A stretch of DNA of 64,000 nucleotides. It comes from an uncultured Lachnospiraceae bacterium. GTDB taxonomy: Bacteria > Bacillota > Clostridia > Lachnospirales > Lachnospiraceae. Under the pieces are notes generated by a model. That model did not search any database, was not told the origin of the DNA, and saw only the letters and a list, made by a program, of their open reading frames with translations. Shown piece after piece: positions 44,961 through 56,400 of this stretch (positions are counted from its first letter, which is position 1; each line of letters opens with the position of its first letter). The stretch spans positions 1 through 64,000 of the forward strand of contig CANQEL010000008.1 of assembly GCA_947594855.1 (NCBI GenBank). The letters are read 5' to 3'. A program made the translations under genes and the position numbers.

Positions 44961-46418
44961 ATGAATAAGGAATTAAATGAAATAAGTTATGAGGATTCCG
45001 GACTTGAGCCACGTATACTGCGTGCCGTAAAGGAAATGGGATTTGAGAATATGACACCTATACAGGCGCAGGCGATATTTGTGTTTTTGAAAGGAAAAGA
45101 CGTAATAGGACAGGCACAGACGGGAACCGGCAAAACGGCAGCATTTGGTATTCCTATATTGCAGATGACCGAGCCTGAAGAAAAAAATCTTCAGGCTCTT
45201 ATATTGTGCCCTACAAGGGAACTTGCAATACAGGCTGCCGAGGAAATAAGGAAATTCGGAAAATATATTGACGGCGTAAGGGTACTGCCTATATATGGCG
45301 GACAGGATATTAATAAACAGATAAGGTCGCTTCGAGGCGGAGTACAGATAGTAGTAGGCACTCCGGGAAGAGTTATGGACCATATGAGGCGGCATACGTT
45401 AAAGCTTGGTAATTTAAAAACTATTGTGCTTGACGAAGCGGATGAAATGCTTAATATGGGATTTCGGGAAGATATAGAAACAATACTTGACGCCATACCC
45501 AAGGAGCATCAGACCGGGCTTTTTTCTGCAACCATGCCTAAGCCGATACTTAATATAACGAAAAAATACCAGAAACCCGATGCAGTATTTGTAAAGGTTG
45601 CGGCTAAGGAACTTACGATACCTCTGGTAAGACAGTATTATTATGAAGTGAAGCAGAAAAACAAAGATGAAGTTACTGCAAGGCTTCTTGATTATTACAA
45701 TCCGAAAAGGTCGCTTATATTCTGCAACACTAAGAAAAAGGTAGATGAACTTGCAGAGGTATTAAAGGGAAGAGGATATTTCGCTGAAGGCTTCCATGGA
45801 GATATGAGTCAGGCTGAAAGAGACCGTATAATGAATTCCTTCAGAAAAGGTTTTACCGACATACTTATAGCTACTGATGTGGCTGCAAGGGGAATAGATA
45901 TCACTGATATTGAAGCTGTGTTTAATTATGATATACCACAGGACATAGAATACTACGTACACAGAATAGGAAGGACAGGCCGCGCTGGGAAGTCCGGACG
46001 TTCATTTACCCTTGTAGTAGGCAGGGAGATATATAAAATACGTGATATAGAAAATGTATGTAAGACACGGATTAAAGCAAGGCATGTGCCTTCTGCCAGG
46101 GATATTAACCATGCAAAGGCAGACAATATAATGATGCGGGTTAAGGAGCTTATCAGCGATGATGGAAGGCCTTTATATTCCCTTATAAAATATATTGAAA
46201 ACCAGCTTGATGACGAAGATTTCAATGCAATTGAACTCTCTGCAGCTCTACTTAAAATGCAGATTGGCGAAGAAGTGGAAGAGATGAAGCTTGACCACAG
46301 CTGGTTTGACAGTGATGAATATAAGAGTTTCAAAAAGAGCAGAAACAGCAAAAATAAAAAATATTTTAAAGGCGACAGAAATCGCAACCGCAGAAGCAGA
46401 CGCGGCAACCGTAAATAA
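44961..46418 (+). CDS. DEAD-box ATP-dependent RNA helicase
   Basis: The protein has 485 residues. Q motif GFENMTPIQ, Walker A AQTGTGKT (52-59), PTRELAIQ, VLDEADEML, SAT, and HRIGRTGRAG are all present. The C-terminal 100 residues include an RNA-binding-like segment and end in a basic tail rich in Arg, Asn and Lys. It resembles CshA/DeaD helicases, which unwind RNA in ribosome assembly and mRNA decay. The gene follows the dehydrogenase by 7 bp and converges with the gene downstream. Confidence 0.94.
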   Translation: MNKELNEISYEDSGLEPRILRAVKEMGFENMTPIQAQAIFVFLKGKDVIGQAQTGTGKTAAFGIPILQMTEPEEKNLQALILCPTRELAIQAAEEIRKFGKYIDGVRVLPIYGGQDINKQIRSLRGGVQIVVGTPGRVMDHMRRHTLKLGNLKTIVLDEADEMLNMGFREDIETILDAIPKEHQTGLFSATMPKPILNITKKYQKPDAVFVKVAAKELTIPLVRQYYYEVKQKNKDEVTARLLDYYNPKRSLIFCNTKKKVDELAEVLKGRGYFAEGFHGDMSQAERDRIMNSFRKGFTDILIATDVAARGIDITDIEAVFNYDIPQDIEYYVHRIGRTGRAGKSGRSFTLVVGREIYKIRDIENVCKTRIKARHVPSARDINHAKADNIMMRVKELISDDGRPLYSLIKYIENQLDDEDFNAIELSAALLKMQIGEEVEEMKLDHSWFDSDEYKSFKKSRNSKNKKYFKGDRNRNRRSRRGNRK

Positions 46419-46423
46419 CTGCG

Positions 46424-47728
46424 CTATACTACCATATTGATTCCCTTTGTATGGCAGTACATGAATACTACCTGAAGAGCTAACCCGGCACATACGAGGA
46501 ATCTGTAAGTAATGGGGCGTTTTTCTACAAGTTCGGCAGACATGATGAAAAGAGGAACAGCGACGCTGAGATATCTGCTTCCGCTTATTACCCAGTCTGC
46601 CGAATAACTTATTATGGTATAAGCGAAAAGGAATATGGAAAGGCTTCCGCTGTGTCTGCCGGCGCATCTTATTATTACATACATTACAACAAAGAATAAT
46701 ATGAGTTCCGGAATATATTCTGCCATGATAACATTGAATTCATTTGCGCCGCGGGTTATATTGTATATTATATTTTTGATGCATGTTCCGCAGTCGGCAA
46801 ATGAATGTGACCATACATATTTCTGTAGCTTTAAGAAATAGAAGGCATCATGGGTATAATAGTAATTAATAATAAAGTATATTATAAGTCCGAGAAACGT
46901 AATGCACATAGGTATAAGGTCTGTAAGTCTTTTGAAAAATGATTTCCAGTCCTTTTCTTTTATAAGAAGAAATATTTTATTGCTTTCAAGCCATTCAATG
47001 CCCATAAACGCCAGTATGGTTATTCCCTGAAGTTTGGCAAGGGTACATAACATTCCGAATATTCCGGCAAGCCACCATTTCTTTTTAAATGAAAAATAAA
47101 TACATGCCGACGCCGTAAGAAGCACAATGCTTTCAGGTAGCATCCCTCCGAAATAAAAGCTGAAAGGAAATACCGAAATAAGAATAACTGATTTTTCTGC
47201 AATGGATTTGGTGTATCTTAACGATACTGCCATATACAGGAATATTACGCCTCCAATATAACATAATACGGAGGTTACAAGCGCTGCAAGGAGTGCATTA
47301 TTAAATAAAAGATTGACTACCCATGTAAGCGCAGGGTATAGAGGAAGAAATGCAAGCGTCTGATATGCGTCTCCGAGATAACCGCTTTGAACGACTATGT
47401 TGGTATAACCACCCTCTACGATTCCTATATAATTGCTTGCATCCCATTTGTACCACCACTGAAGGAAGTCTGTTCCCTCACCGGCTATAAATATTAAAGT
47501 AAGATAAGATACAAAATATATGAGAAGCCTGAAAACCAATGCCTGTGCGCCTATAGAGAATATATCTGCAGCTGATGTTTTTTCGCCTTTATATTTTCTG
47601 TATGAAGAACCAATAATATATTTTTTGGTAAAATTATTCTGAAAAAGATTTACTCCTGAAATTACAAGTGTACGGTATAAAAGAATAAGAGCTGTAATAA
47701 TTACAATTATAAGAGTGATAATTCTCAT
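46424..47728 (-). CDS. PIG-V-like membrane mannosyltransferase
   Basis: The protein has 434 residues with about ten membrane segments, and fits the GT-C fold. The signature KWDASNYIGIVEGGY followed by FLPLYPAL resembles PIG-V/mannosyltransferase proteins, which use a lipid-linked sugar donor on the outer face. The acceptor is unknown. The start at 47728 follows AAAGGGGAG; an ATG 23 codons upstream has no site. The gene converges with the helicase gene and diverges from the LysM gene. Another GT-C protein lies at 53439-56597. Confidence 0.8.
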   Translation of the reverse strand: MRIITLIIVIITALILLYRTLVISGVNLFQNNFTKKYIIGSSYRKYKGEKTSAADIFSIGAQALVFRLLIYFVSYLTLIFIAGEGTDFLQWWYKWDASNYIGIVEGGYTNIVVQSGYLGDAYQTLAFLPLYPALTWVVNLLFNNALLAALVTSVLCYIGGVIFLYMAVSLRYTKSIAEKSVILISVFPFSFYFGGMLPESIVLLTASACIYFSFKKKWWLAGIFGMLCTLAKLQGITILAFMGIEWLESNKIFLLIKEKDWKSFFKRLTDLIPMCITFLGLIIYFIINYYYTHDAFYFLKLQKYVWSHSFADCGTCIKNIIYNITRGANEFNVIMAEYIPELILFFVVMYVIIRCAGRHSGSLSIFLFAYTIISYSADWVISGSRYLSVAVPLFIMSAELVEKRPITYRFLVCAGLALQVVFMYCHTKGINMVV

Positions 47729-47831
47729 CCCGGCTCCCCTTTCTAAAAATAATTGTATAATACCGAAAGTATAGCACAAAAAATAATATAAGTACATATA
47801 ATATATTAAAAAAATAAGGTTTCAACTGATT

Positions 47832-48239
47832 ATGAATAATAATTATTGTAATGGAATTGTCCATACCGTAAGAAAAGGAGATACACTGTATTCTTTGAGC
47901 CGGCAGTATAATGTACCGCTTGTTATGATACTCAGAGCTAATCCATATGTAGACGTATACAATCTTGGTATAGGAATGAGACTTTGTATACCTGCAAAGA
48001 ATATGAATGATTTTGATATGGATGGCGGTATGAATAACGATATGAATAACAATATGAATAACGATAACGATAATGATGGCCGTGACAAAACATTTGCATA
48101 TGTAATCAGAGATGGGGAATCGGTTCAGTATATTGTTGACAGATTTGGAATTGACTTAAATGATATACTTGAAATGAACTCTCTTTCAGATATGCTTTTA
48201 AAGCCGGGAATTACAATAATCCTTCCGGTGCAGGAATAA
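47832..48239 (+). CDS. double-LysM protein with Asn/Met/Asp linker
   Basis: The protein has 135 residues. Two LysM domains (about 9-56 and 86-133) are joined by a low-complexity linker of Met, Asn and Asp (GGMNNDMNNNMNNDNDNDGR). LysM binds peptidoglycan or chitin-like glycans. There is no signal peptide, which is also the case for some spore-coat LysM proteins such as SafA; a spore-associated role is possible but not shown. No RBS of good quality is visible. Confidence 0.82.
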   Translation: MNNNYCNGIVHTVRKGDTLYSLSRQYNVPLVMILRANPYVDVYNLGIGMRLCIPAKNMNDFDMDGGMNNDMNNNMNNDNDNDGRDKTFAYVIRDGESVQYIVDRFGIDLNDILEMNSLSDMLLKPGITIILPVQE

Positions 48240-48251
48240 ATACTGATGCTT

Positions 48252-48300
48252 AAAGGGGGCGCATTGTTATCAATATTCCGATATACAGCCCCCTTTTTTG
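48252..48300 (+). terminator. terminator after the LysM gene
   Basis: AAAGGGGGC and GCCCCCTTT close a 9-bp stem with a loop of about 27 nt, followed by a T run. Confidence 0.8.
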
Positions 48301-48301
48301 G

Positions 48302-48330
48302 TTGACACCATTAGTTATGGGAAGTATACT
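48302..48330 (+). promoter_or_regulatory. promoter of carB
   Basis: Perfect -35 TTGACA (48302-48307), 17 bp, TATACT (48325-48330), directly after the upstream terminator. Confidence 0.8.
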
Positions 48331-48365
48331 TTAATGGGAACAAATAACAGGAGGACAAATTTAAA

Positions 48366-51300
48366 ATGGGAAAAAGAACAGATATTCATAAAGTACTTAT
48401 TATTGGTTCAGGACCAATTATAATTGGACAGGCATGCGAGTTTGATTATTCGGGAACTCAGGCATGCAAGGCGCTTAAATCACTTGGGTATGAGATAGTG
48501 CTTGTTAATTCCAATCCGGCGACTATTATGACAGACCCCGGTACGGCTGATATAACTTATATTGAACCGCTTAATATGGCGCGGCTTGAACAGATTATAG
48601 AAAAGGAAAGGCCTGATGCCCTGCTTCCTAATCTTGGAGGACAGTCAGGACTTAATTTATGTGCGGAACTCGCCAATGCCGGAATACTCGATAAATATGG
48701 AGTAAAAGTTATCGGTGTGCAGGTAGATGCAATAGAAAGAGGAGAAGACCGTATTGAATTTAAAAATACAATGAACAGCCTTGGTATAGAAATGGCAAAA
48801 AGCGAAGTTGCATACAGTGTTGAAGAGGCTCTTTCTATAGCTGACCAGCTTGGCTACCCGGTTGTAATACGCCCTGCATATACAATGGGAGGCGCCGGAG
48901 GCGGACTTGTATATAATGCTGACGAGCTTAAAACTGTAGTAGCAAGGGGACTTCAGGCAAGTCTTGTGGGACAGGTTCTTGTTGAAGAATCGGTAATCGG
49001 ATGGGAAGAACTTGAGCTTGAAGTTGTACGTGATGCCAAAAATAATCTTATTACGGTATGTTTTATAGAAAATATAGACCCAATGGGAGTACATACCGGC
49101 GATTCTTTCTGCGCGGCTCCTATGCTTACAATATCGGAAGATGTACAGAAACGTCTTCAGGAGCAGGCCTACAGAATAGTCGAAGCGATAGAAGTCATCG
49201 GAGGAACCAACGTTCAATTTGCCCATGATCCTGTTTCAGACAGAATTGTAGTTATAGAGATTAATCCCAGGACTTCAAGGTCATCCGCGCTTGCAAGTAA
49301 GGCAACCGGATTCCCTATTGCCCTTGTATCCGCAATGCTGGCAAGCGGACTTACACTGGATGAGATTCCATGCGGAAAATACGGAACCCTTGATAAGTAC
49401 GTTCCTGATGGAGATTATATAGTAATTAAATTTGCAAGATGGGCGTTTGAGAAATTTAAAGGCAGCGAGGATGCGCTTGGTACACAGATGAAGGCTGTCG
49501 GTGAAGTTATGAGTATAGGAAAGACATATAAAGAGGCTTTCCAAAAGGCTATAAGGTCATTGGAAACAGGCCGCTACGGACTTGGATTCGCAAAAGATTT
49601 TAATGAAAAGAATCTTGACGAGCTTATGGAAATGCTTAAATTCCCTTCAAGCGAGAGGCAGTTTATTATGTATGAAGCGCTTAGAAAAGGTGCGGAAGTT
49701 GACAGCCTGTATGAACTTACGCATATTAAGAAATATTTTATAGAGCAGATGAAAGAACTTGTAGACGAAGAAGAATCACTTCTTAAAGATAAAGGAAAGC
49801 TTCCGGAAGATAATATGCTTATATCTGCCAAGAAAAATGGATTTTCTGACAGATATCTCAGCAATATACTTGATGTTACCGAGGAAAGCATAAGAAATAA
49901 AAGAACAGAACTTGGCGCGGTGGAAGGCTGGGAGAGCGTACATGTATCAGGAACGAAAGACAGCGCATACTATTATTCAACATATAATGCAAAAGATTCG
50001 GTATCTGCCGAAAGTGATAAGAAAAAGATAATGATTCTCGGCGGAGGCCCTAACCGTATCGGACAGGGCATTGAGTTTGACTATTGCTGCGTGCATGCAG
50101 CTCTTGCCCTTAAAGAAATGGGATTTGAAACTATTATAGTAAACTGTAACCCTGAAACCGTTTCAACTGACTATGATACTTCAGATAAATTGTATTTTGA
50201 ACCTCTTACATTAGAGGATGTTCTCAGCATATACGAAAAAGAAAAGCCTCTTGGGGTTATAGCCCAGTTTGGCGGACAGACTCCGCTTAATCTGGCGGCA
50301 GACCTTGAAAAGTACGGAGTCAATATCCTTGGTACCAGTCCTTCAGTAATTGATATGGCTGAAGACCGTGACTTGTTCAGGGCAATGATGGACAAACTTC
50401 ATATTCCAATGCCTCAGTCCGGAATGGCTGTAGATGTTGCTGAAGCTTTGGAAATAGCAGAAAAGATAGGATATCCGGTTATGGTACGCCCTTCATACGT
50501 GCTTGGAGGCCGGGGCATGGAAATTGTAAGTGACCCTGAGATGCTCAAAAGTTATATGGAAGCGGCAGTAGGCGTGACGCCGGACAGACCGATTCTTATA
50601 GACAGATTCCTTAAAAATGCAATGGAATGTGAAGCGGATGCAATAAGTGACGGAAAAGATGTATTTGTTCCGGCAGTTATGGAACATATCGAGCTTGCCG
50701 GCATACATTCAGGAGATTCAGCGTGTATACTTCCTTCAATTCATATATCTGAGAAGAATCTTGCTACGATAAAGGAATATACGAGAAGAATTGCGGCTGA
50801 AATGAATGTTTGCGGTCTTATGAATATGCAGTATGCAATAGAGAATGATGTTGTATATGTTCTTGAAGCCAATCCGAGAGCGTCAAGGACAGTGCCTCTT
50901 GTTTCAAAGGTATGCGATATACAGATGGTAAGGCTGGCAACACAGATAATTACGCTTGATATAACAGGTAATAAATCTCCTGTTCCATCACTGCGTGAAA
51001 AAGAATATAATCATTTCGGGGTTAAAGAGGCGGTATTTCCATTTAACATGTTCCCGGAAGTAGACCCTGTACTTGGACCTGAAATGCGTTCTACAGGGGA
51101 AGTGTTGGGAATTGCAGAAAACTTTGGCGAAGCGTTCTATAAAGCGCAGGAGGCTACACAAACAAGCCTTCCTCTTAGCGGTACAGTACTGTTTTCAGTA
51201 AATGCAGCGTCAAAAGCCGAGCTTCCTGAAATTGCAAAGATGTTCCATGAATGTAATTTTAATATTATTGCAACAGGCTCGACTTATGAGGTGATAAAAC

Positions 51301-51590
51301 AGACAGGAATACCTGTTAAGAAGATATTTAAGATGCAGGAAGGAAGACCGAATATAGTTGATGAAATGACAAATGGTAATATCCAGCTTGTAATAAATAC
51401 TCCTGCAGGACCGGAAAAGGTATTTGATGACAGCTATATAAGAAAAACAGCAATTAAGAAGAAAATACCATATATGACAACAATGGCGGCAGCAAGGGCT
51501 ACGGCTGAAGGAATAAAGGCAGTTCTGGCTGATGAAGGACTTAATGTATGCTCTCTGCAGAAGCTCCATTCAACAATAAGAACTCGTTGA
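48366..51590 (+). CDS. carB: carbamoyl-phosphate synthase large subunit
   Basis: The protein has 1074 residues, full length. Two homologous ATP-grasp halves are seen: VLIIGSGPIIIGQACEFDYS at the start and IMILGGGPNRIGQGIEFDY at about 557, with EINPRTSRSSALASKATG and EANPRASRTVPLVSKV. The C-terminal MGS-like regulatory domain begins near 935. It makes carbamoyl phosphate for arginine and pyrimidines. The small subunit gene carA is not adjacent; carB has its own promoter. It is followed by a corA-like gene. Confidence 0.96.
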   Translation: MGKRTDIHKVLIIGSGPIIIGQACEFDYSGTQACKALKSLGYEIVLVNSNPATIMTDPGTADITYIEPLNMARLEQIIEKERPDALLPNLGGQSGLNLCAELANAGILDKYGVKVIGVQVDAIERGEDRIEFKNTMNSLGIEMAKSEVAYSVEEALSIADQLGYPVVIRPAYTMGGAGGGLVYNADELKTVVARGLQASLVGQVLVEESVIGWEELELEVVRDAKNNLITVCFIENIDPMGVHTGDSFCAAPMLTISEDVQKRLQEQAYRIVEAIEVIGGTNVQFAHDPVSDRIVVIEINPRTSRSSALASKATGFPIALVSAMLASGLTLDEIPCGKYGTLDKYVPDGDYIVIKFARWAFEKFKGSEDALGTQMKAVGEVMSIGKTYKEAFQKAIRSLETGRYGLGFAKDFNEKNLDELMEMLKFPSSERQFIMYEALRKGAEVDSLYELTHIKKYFIEQMKELVDEEESLLKDKGKLPEDNMLISAKKNGFSDRYLSNILDVTEESIRNKRTELGAVEGWESVHVSGTKDSAYYYSTYNAKDSVSAESDKKKIMILGGGPNRIGQGIEFDYCCVHAALALKEMGFETIIVNCNPETVSTDYDTSDKLYFEPLTLEDVLSIYEKEKPLGVIAQFGGQTPLNLAADLEKYGVNILGTSPSVIDMAEDRDLFRAMMDKLHIPMPQSGMAVDVAEALEIAEKIGYPVMVRPSYVLGGRGMEIVSDPEMLKSYMEAAVGVTPDRPILIDRFLKNAMECEADAISDGKDVFVPAVMEHIELAGIHSGDSACILPSIHISEKNLATIKEYTRRIAAEMNVCGLMNMQYAIENDVVYVLEANPRASRTVPLVSKVCDIQMVRLATQIITLDITGNKSPVPSLREKEYNHFGVKEAVFPFNMFPEVDPVLGPEMRSTGEVLGIAENFGEAFYKAQEATQTSLPLSGTVLFSVNAASKAELPEIAKMFHECNFNIIATGSTYEVIKQTGIPVKKIFKMQEGRPNIVDEMTNGNIQLVINTPAGPEKVFDDSYIRKTAIKKKIPYMTTMAAARATAEGIKAVLADEGLNVCSLQKLHSTIRTR

Positions 51591-51610
51591 CAAAAACGGG
51601 AGGAATTGTT

Positions 51611-52549
51611 ATGATTCAGATATTTAAAACTTTAGAAGATGGCGTGCTCAGCGTACAGGATGATATTTCAGAAGGCGTATGGGTTTCGCTTACAAGACCT
51701 GATTACAGCGAACTTAAGATGGTTTCGGAAAGATGCGGGGTTGATATTGACGACCTCAGGGCTCCTCTTGATGAAGAGGAGCGCTCACGTCTTGTGACTG
51801 AAGATAATTATACATTGATTCTTGTTGATATTCCAATGCATGAAAATATCAGCGAAAAGGATAGATATGTTACTATTCCGCTTGGCATAGTGCTTACCGA
51901 TTCGGTGATAATAACGGTATGCCTTGAAGAAACAAGCGTTCTTAAGTATTTTATGGGAGGGCGTGAACGTTCTTTTTATACATTTAAAAAGACAAGGCTT
52001 ATCCTGCAGATTCTATACAGGAATGCGACCCTGTTTTTGCAGTATCTGCGAAATATTGACCGGAAAAGCGAGGAAATTGAGCAGAAACTTCATATATCCC
52101 AGAAAAACCAGGAGCTTATTGAACTTTTGGAACTTGAGAAAAGCCTCGTATATTTTACGACGTCGCTTCGTTCTAATGAAGTAGTGCTTGAAAAAATGGT
52201 AAGAACAGAACAGATTAAGAAATATCCTGATGACTCTGAATTGCTTGAGGATGTAATTATTGAGAACAAACAGGCTATTGAAATGGCAAATATATACAGC
52301 GGAATATTAAGCGGTATGATGGATGCATTTGCGTCTGTAATATCAAATAATCTCAATATAGTTATGAAATTTCTTGCAACTATCACTATAGTACTGTCAA
52401 TTCCTACAATGATTGCAAGTTTCTTCGGAATGAATTTTGCGGACATTCCTCTTGGTAATCATCCGTATGGATTTGTGATTGTGTCGGTTACTACATGTAT
52501 TATAACCGGAATAGTGGCGCTTATATTTGCGAAAAAGAAAATGTTCTGA
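51611..52549 (+). CDS. CorA-family divalent-cation channel
   Basis: The protein has 312 residues. The soluble N-terminal domain (1-245) with long helices is followed by two C-terminal membrane segments (about 255-275 and 287-307). The pore signature GMN is present in SFFGMNFADIPLG. It takes up Mg or a related ion. The start at 51611 has GGGAGGA upstream; an in-frame ATG at 51548 lies inside carB. Confidence 0.92.
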   Translation: MIQIFKTLEDGVLSVQDDISEGVWVSLTRPDYSELKMVSERCGVDIDDLRAPLDEEERSRLVTEDNYTLILVDIPMHENISEKDRYVTIPLGIVLTDSVIITVCLEETSVLKYFMGGRERSFYTFKKTRLILQILYRNATLFLQYLRNIDRKSEEIEQKLHISQKNQELIELLELEKSLVYFTTSLRSNEVVLEKMVRTEQIKKYPDDSELLEDVIIENKQAIEMANIYSGILSGMMDAFASVISNNLNIVMKFLATITIVLSIPTMIASFFGMNFADIPLGNHPYGFVIVSVTTCIITGIVALIFAKKKMF

Positions 52550-52566
52550 TTTGAAAGGAGATATTG

Positions 52567-53424
52567 ATGGCACAAAACTGGCTTGACAAAGCAGAAAGAA
52601 AATTTGGCAGGTACTGTATTCACGGGCTTATGAAATATATTGTTGCAATAGAGCTTGTGGGTGCGGTTATTGGTGTTTTTAATCCTGAATTATATATATA
52701 CTGGTTTTCCCTGGATTTTTCAGCGATAGCGAGGGGACAGGTATGGAGGCTTATAACATTTATATTTTTCCCGGAGCTAACTTCACTTGACCCGGTCAGC
52801 ATTTTGCTTTTTGCAATACAGGTATATCTTTATTATATGATAGGCAACAGCCTTGAAAATATGTGGGGGTCTTTCAGATTTACGCTGTATTATATTTCGG
52901 GCCTTGTGTTATCGGTACTGGCAGGATTTATCCTTTATATATTTGCTCATGTCAGCCTGTGGCCTGTCGGATTTGAATATGTGAACCAGGCTTTGTTCCT
53001 TGCGTTTGCGACTATTTTTCCGGACATTGAGTTTTTGTTGTTTTTCATATTGCCTGTGAAAGCAAAATGGCTCGGAATACTTTATGCCGTAATGATGGGA
53101 TTTGATGTAATAACATATTTAAGGAGTGGTTCGGCGGGGCTTACCTTTGCAGTAGCAATAGTCATTTCAATGCTGAATTTCCTTATATTTTTCCTGTCAT
53201 CGCGCGATTATAAGAAACATTCTTATAGGGAGCATAAGAGAAAAGCGGAATTCAGGAAAAATACATCTGAAAAGGTTGTTGCCCTGTACAGGCACAGATG
53301 CGCAATATGCGGGCGTACCGACAGGGATTATCCCGACCTTGAATTCAGGTACTGTTCCAAATGCGACGGTAATTATGAGTATTGCGCAGACCATATATTT
53401 ACACATGAGCATGTGCATAGATAA
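52567..53424 (+). CDS. rhomboid-like membrane protein with C-terminal zinc ribbon
   Basis: The protein has 285 residues. Six membrane segments lie between about 20 and 215. The arrangement with a WRLITFIFFP motif near the first loop recalls rhomboid/derlin proteins. I do not see the GxSG serine motif or a catalytic His, so it is probably not a protease. The C-terminus (about 240-285) has C-x2-C ... C-x2-C, then CADH and HEHVH, a zinc ribbon-like unit. The start at 52567 (ATG) is preceded by AAAGGAG; an overlapping TTG at 52564 is less likely. The function is unknown. Confidence 0.7.
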   Translation: MAQNWLDKAERKFGRYCIHGLMKYIVAIELVGAVIGVFNPELYIYWFSLDFSAIARGQVWRLITFIFFPELTSLDPVSILLFAIQVYLYYMIGNSLENMWGSFRFTLYYISGLVLSVLAGFILYIFAHVSLWPVGFEYVNQALFLAFATIFPDIEFLLFFILPVKAKWLGILYAVMMGFDVITYLRSGSAGLTFAVAIVISMLNFLIFFLSSRDYKKHSYREHKRKAEFRKNTSEKVVALYRHRCAICGRTDRDYPDLEFRYCSKCDGNYEYCADHIFTHEHVHR

Positions 53425-53438
53425 GGAGGAGTATAAAT

Positions 53439-56400
53439 ATGAGTAAAGTCAGGGTAAGTAATGTGACTGAAAAAGAAAAACAGGAAAAGTTGTTATCGCT
53501 TATATTATTTTTTGCAGGTGCATTTATAGTGCATATTATATTTGCGGCGGCATATATAGGCTTTAAAACTGATATGGACTGCTTTAATTTCTGGTCGTCG
53601 GATGTATTTGAGAACGGATTTTCCAATTTTTACAGACCTGATGTATTTACAGACTATCCGCCGGGATATATATACATTCTGTATATTATAGGTGCGATTA
53701 AGAAGCTTTTTGGAATTACGGTGCTGACTTCAGGCACGGCAGTTGTTTTGAAAATGCCTGCAATTATATGTGACCTTGTAATTTCTTATATTATATATAA
53801 AGTGGGCAGCAAATATACCAGCCATGTATACGCTCTGTTGTTTGCAGCGGCATATGCGTTTAATCCGGCAGTGATATTAAATTCATGCACATGGGGACAG
53901 GTGGATTCGGTATTCACGTTGTTTGTAGTGCTTATGTGCTATTTTGTTACCGAAAAAAAACTTCCGGCTGCATATTTTGTATTTGCGGCAGGAATACTTA
54001 TTAAGCCTCAGTCACTTATATTTACGCCTGTACTTATATATGGAATAATCGATCAGGTATTTCTTACGGATTTCTCATTGCAAAAAATGTTTAAACAGCT
54101 TGGAATCGGGCTGGCAGCGATAGCGGTACTTGTACTTGCGGCGGTTCCTTTCGGGCTTCCTAATGTGTTAAAACAATATGTTGAAACTCTGGGACAATAT
54201 GAGTATGCCTCTGTAAATGCATATAACATATGGGCGCTTTTAGGTAAAAACTGGACTGCCCAGGATAAAGTTTTTATGTTTATGCCATACAAGACATGGG
54301 GAACCATATTTATAGTCCTTACAGTTGCAGTATCTGCTTATTACTGTATAAGAAATAAAGAAAATGAAAGTAAATATTATCTTTCGGGAGCATTTATAGT
54401 AACGTCTGTATTTATGCTTGCAGTACGTATGCATGAGCGTTATATATATCCGGCGCTTGCGCTTTTGCTTATTACTGCTGCAGTAAAGAGAAATTACAAG
54501 TATGTGCTGGCATTTATATTCCTGTCAGTTGTTCATTTTATGAATGCATATCACGTATTGTTCTATTATGATCCGGAAACGTATGATTTCAGCAATCCGG
54601 TTATATATATTATATCGTTCTTAAGCGTATCTGCTTTTGTATATTTTGTATATGTATACTGCGGACAGCTTAAATGTAAGCGCGCGTATACTCAGGCTGA
54701 GCTTGAGGAGATTAACAGGAATAAAAGAACGGCAAGAAACAAAAATACCAATGTTTCTAAAAAAACCGCAAACCAGAAAAATAATACAACGGAAAATAAG
54801 AAGAACAGAATATTTTCCATAAGGCCCTCAGAAGTTACACCAAAATGGTCTAAGTGGGACTGGATAATAATGCTTGCAGTTACCTTAATATATGCCTGTA
54901 TAGCATTTTACAACCTGGGTGATTTTGATGCGCCGCAGACGCAATGGTCAAGTGAAACTACGGGTCAGGAAATAACGCTTGATTTTGGAAAAACTACGCA
55001 TATAGATCATATGTATGCTTACCTTGGTTCTTATGAAAACAGAAAATTTGAAGTACAGACGTCAGAAGACGGAAATACATGGACACAGCTTGATATAACT
55101 GCGGAAGACGACGGCGAGAAATATCCCGGAGCTGTTAATATAGGAAGTGTATTCTGCTGGAATAAGATGGATCTGTGTTTTGACTCAAGATATGTTAAAT
55201 TTATCCAGAAGGATGATAAGGCTGCGATTATGGAGCTTATGATTTACGGAAATGATGATACGGTAATACTGCCTGACAATACATCGGATTATCCGCAGCT
55301 TTTTGATGAGCAGGATATATTTGACGGAACCAAAACATATATGAACAGTACGTATTTTGATGAAATATACCATGCGCGTACAGCCTATGAAATGATACAT
55401 CATATGTATTGTTATGAAAATACACATCCGCCTCTTGGAAAGGCTATAATGGCAATCGGTATAATTATATTTGGAATGTGTCCGTTTGGATGGAGATTTA
55501 TGGGTACATTATTTGGCGTGCTTATGATTCCTGTAATGTATCTTATAGGAAGAAAGCTTACGGGAAAAACGTGGCTTGCTTCTGTCATGGCTATTCTGTT
55601 TGCGTTTGATTTTATGCATTTTGCGCAGACAAGAATTGCAACAATAGATGTATATGTAACAATGTTTGTCATGCTTATGTATTATTTCATGTTATGTTAT
55701 TATAAGATGAGCTTTAATGATACTCCGTTAAAAAAGACATTTGTACCGCTTTTGCTGTCAGGAATATGCATGGGCCTTGGCTGCGCGAGCAAGTGGACAG
55801 GAGTATATGCCGGCGCGGGCCTTGCGGTTGTATTTGCGGCTGTTATGGTAAGAAGATATGGAGAGTACAGGAGTGCTTTGGCAGAGCCTAAAGGGAAAAC
55901 AGGTAAAATAGAGCACAGCGATGTAATAAACAATTATAAACTGTATACATTAAAAACACTTGCGTTCTGCCTGATTGCATTTATTGTGATTCCGGGAATA
56001 ATATATCTGTGTTCATATATACCATTTTCTGATGGCGGCAGACATACGGGACTTGTAAGCAGGATGCTTGCAAATCAGCAGTCAATGTATAATTATCATT
56101 CTACGCTTGAATCAACGCATGCATACCAGTCATCCTGGTATCAGTGGCCTATTATACAGAGACCTATACTGTTTTATCTTGAGTCTGTAACGGATACGCT
56201 TAAGTCGGGAATAAGCTCAATGGGAAATCCGCTTGTATGGTGGGTAGGCATACTTGCATTTTTATATATGATTTATCTGATAATCAGGGATAAAGACAGG
56301 GTTGCGCTGTTTTTATTTGTTGGATATCTTGCGCAGTATCTGCCATGGATGCTTGTAAGCAGATGTACGTTTATATATCATTATTTCCCAAGTGTGCCGT

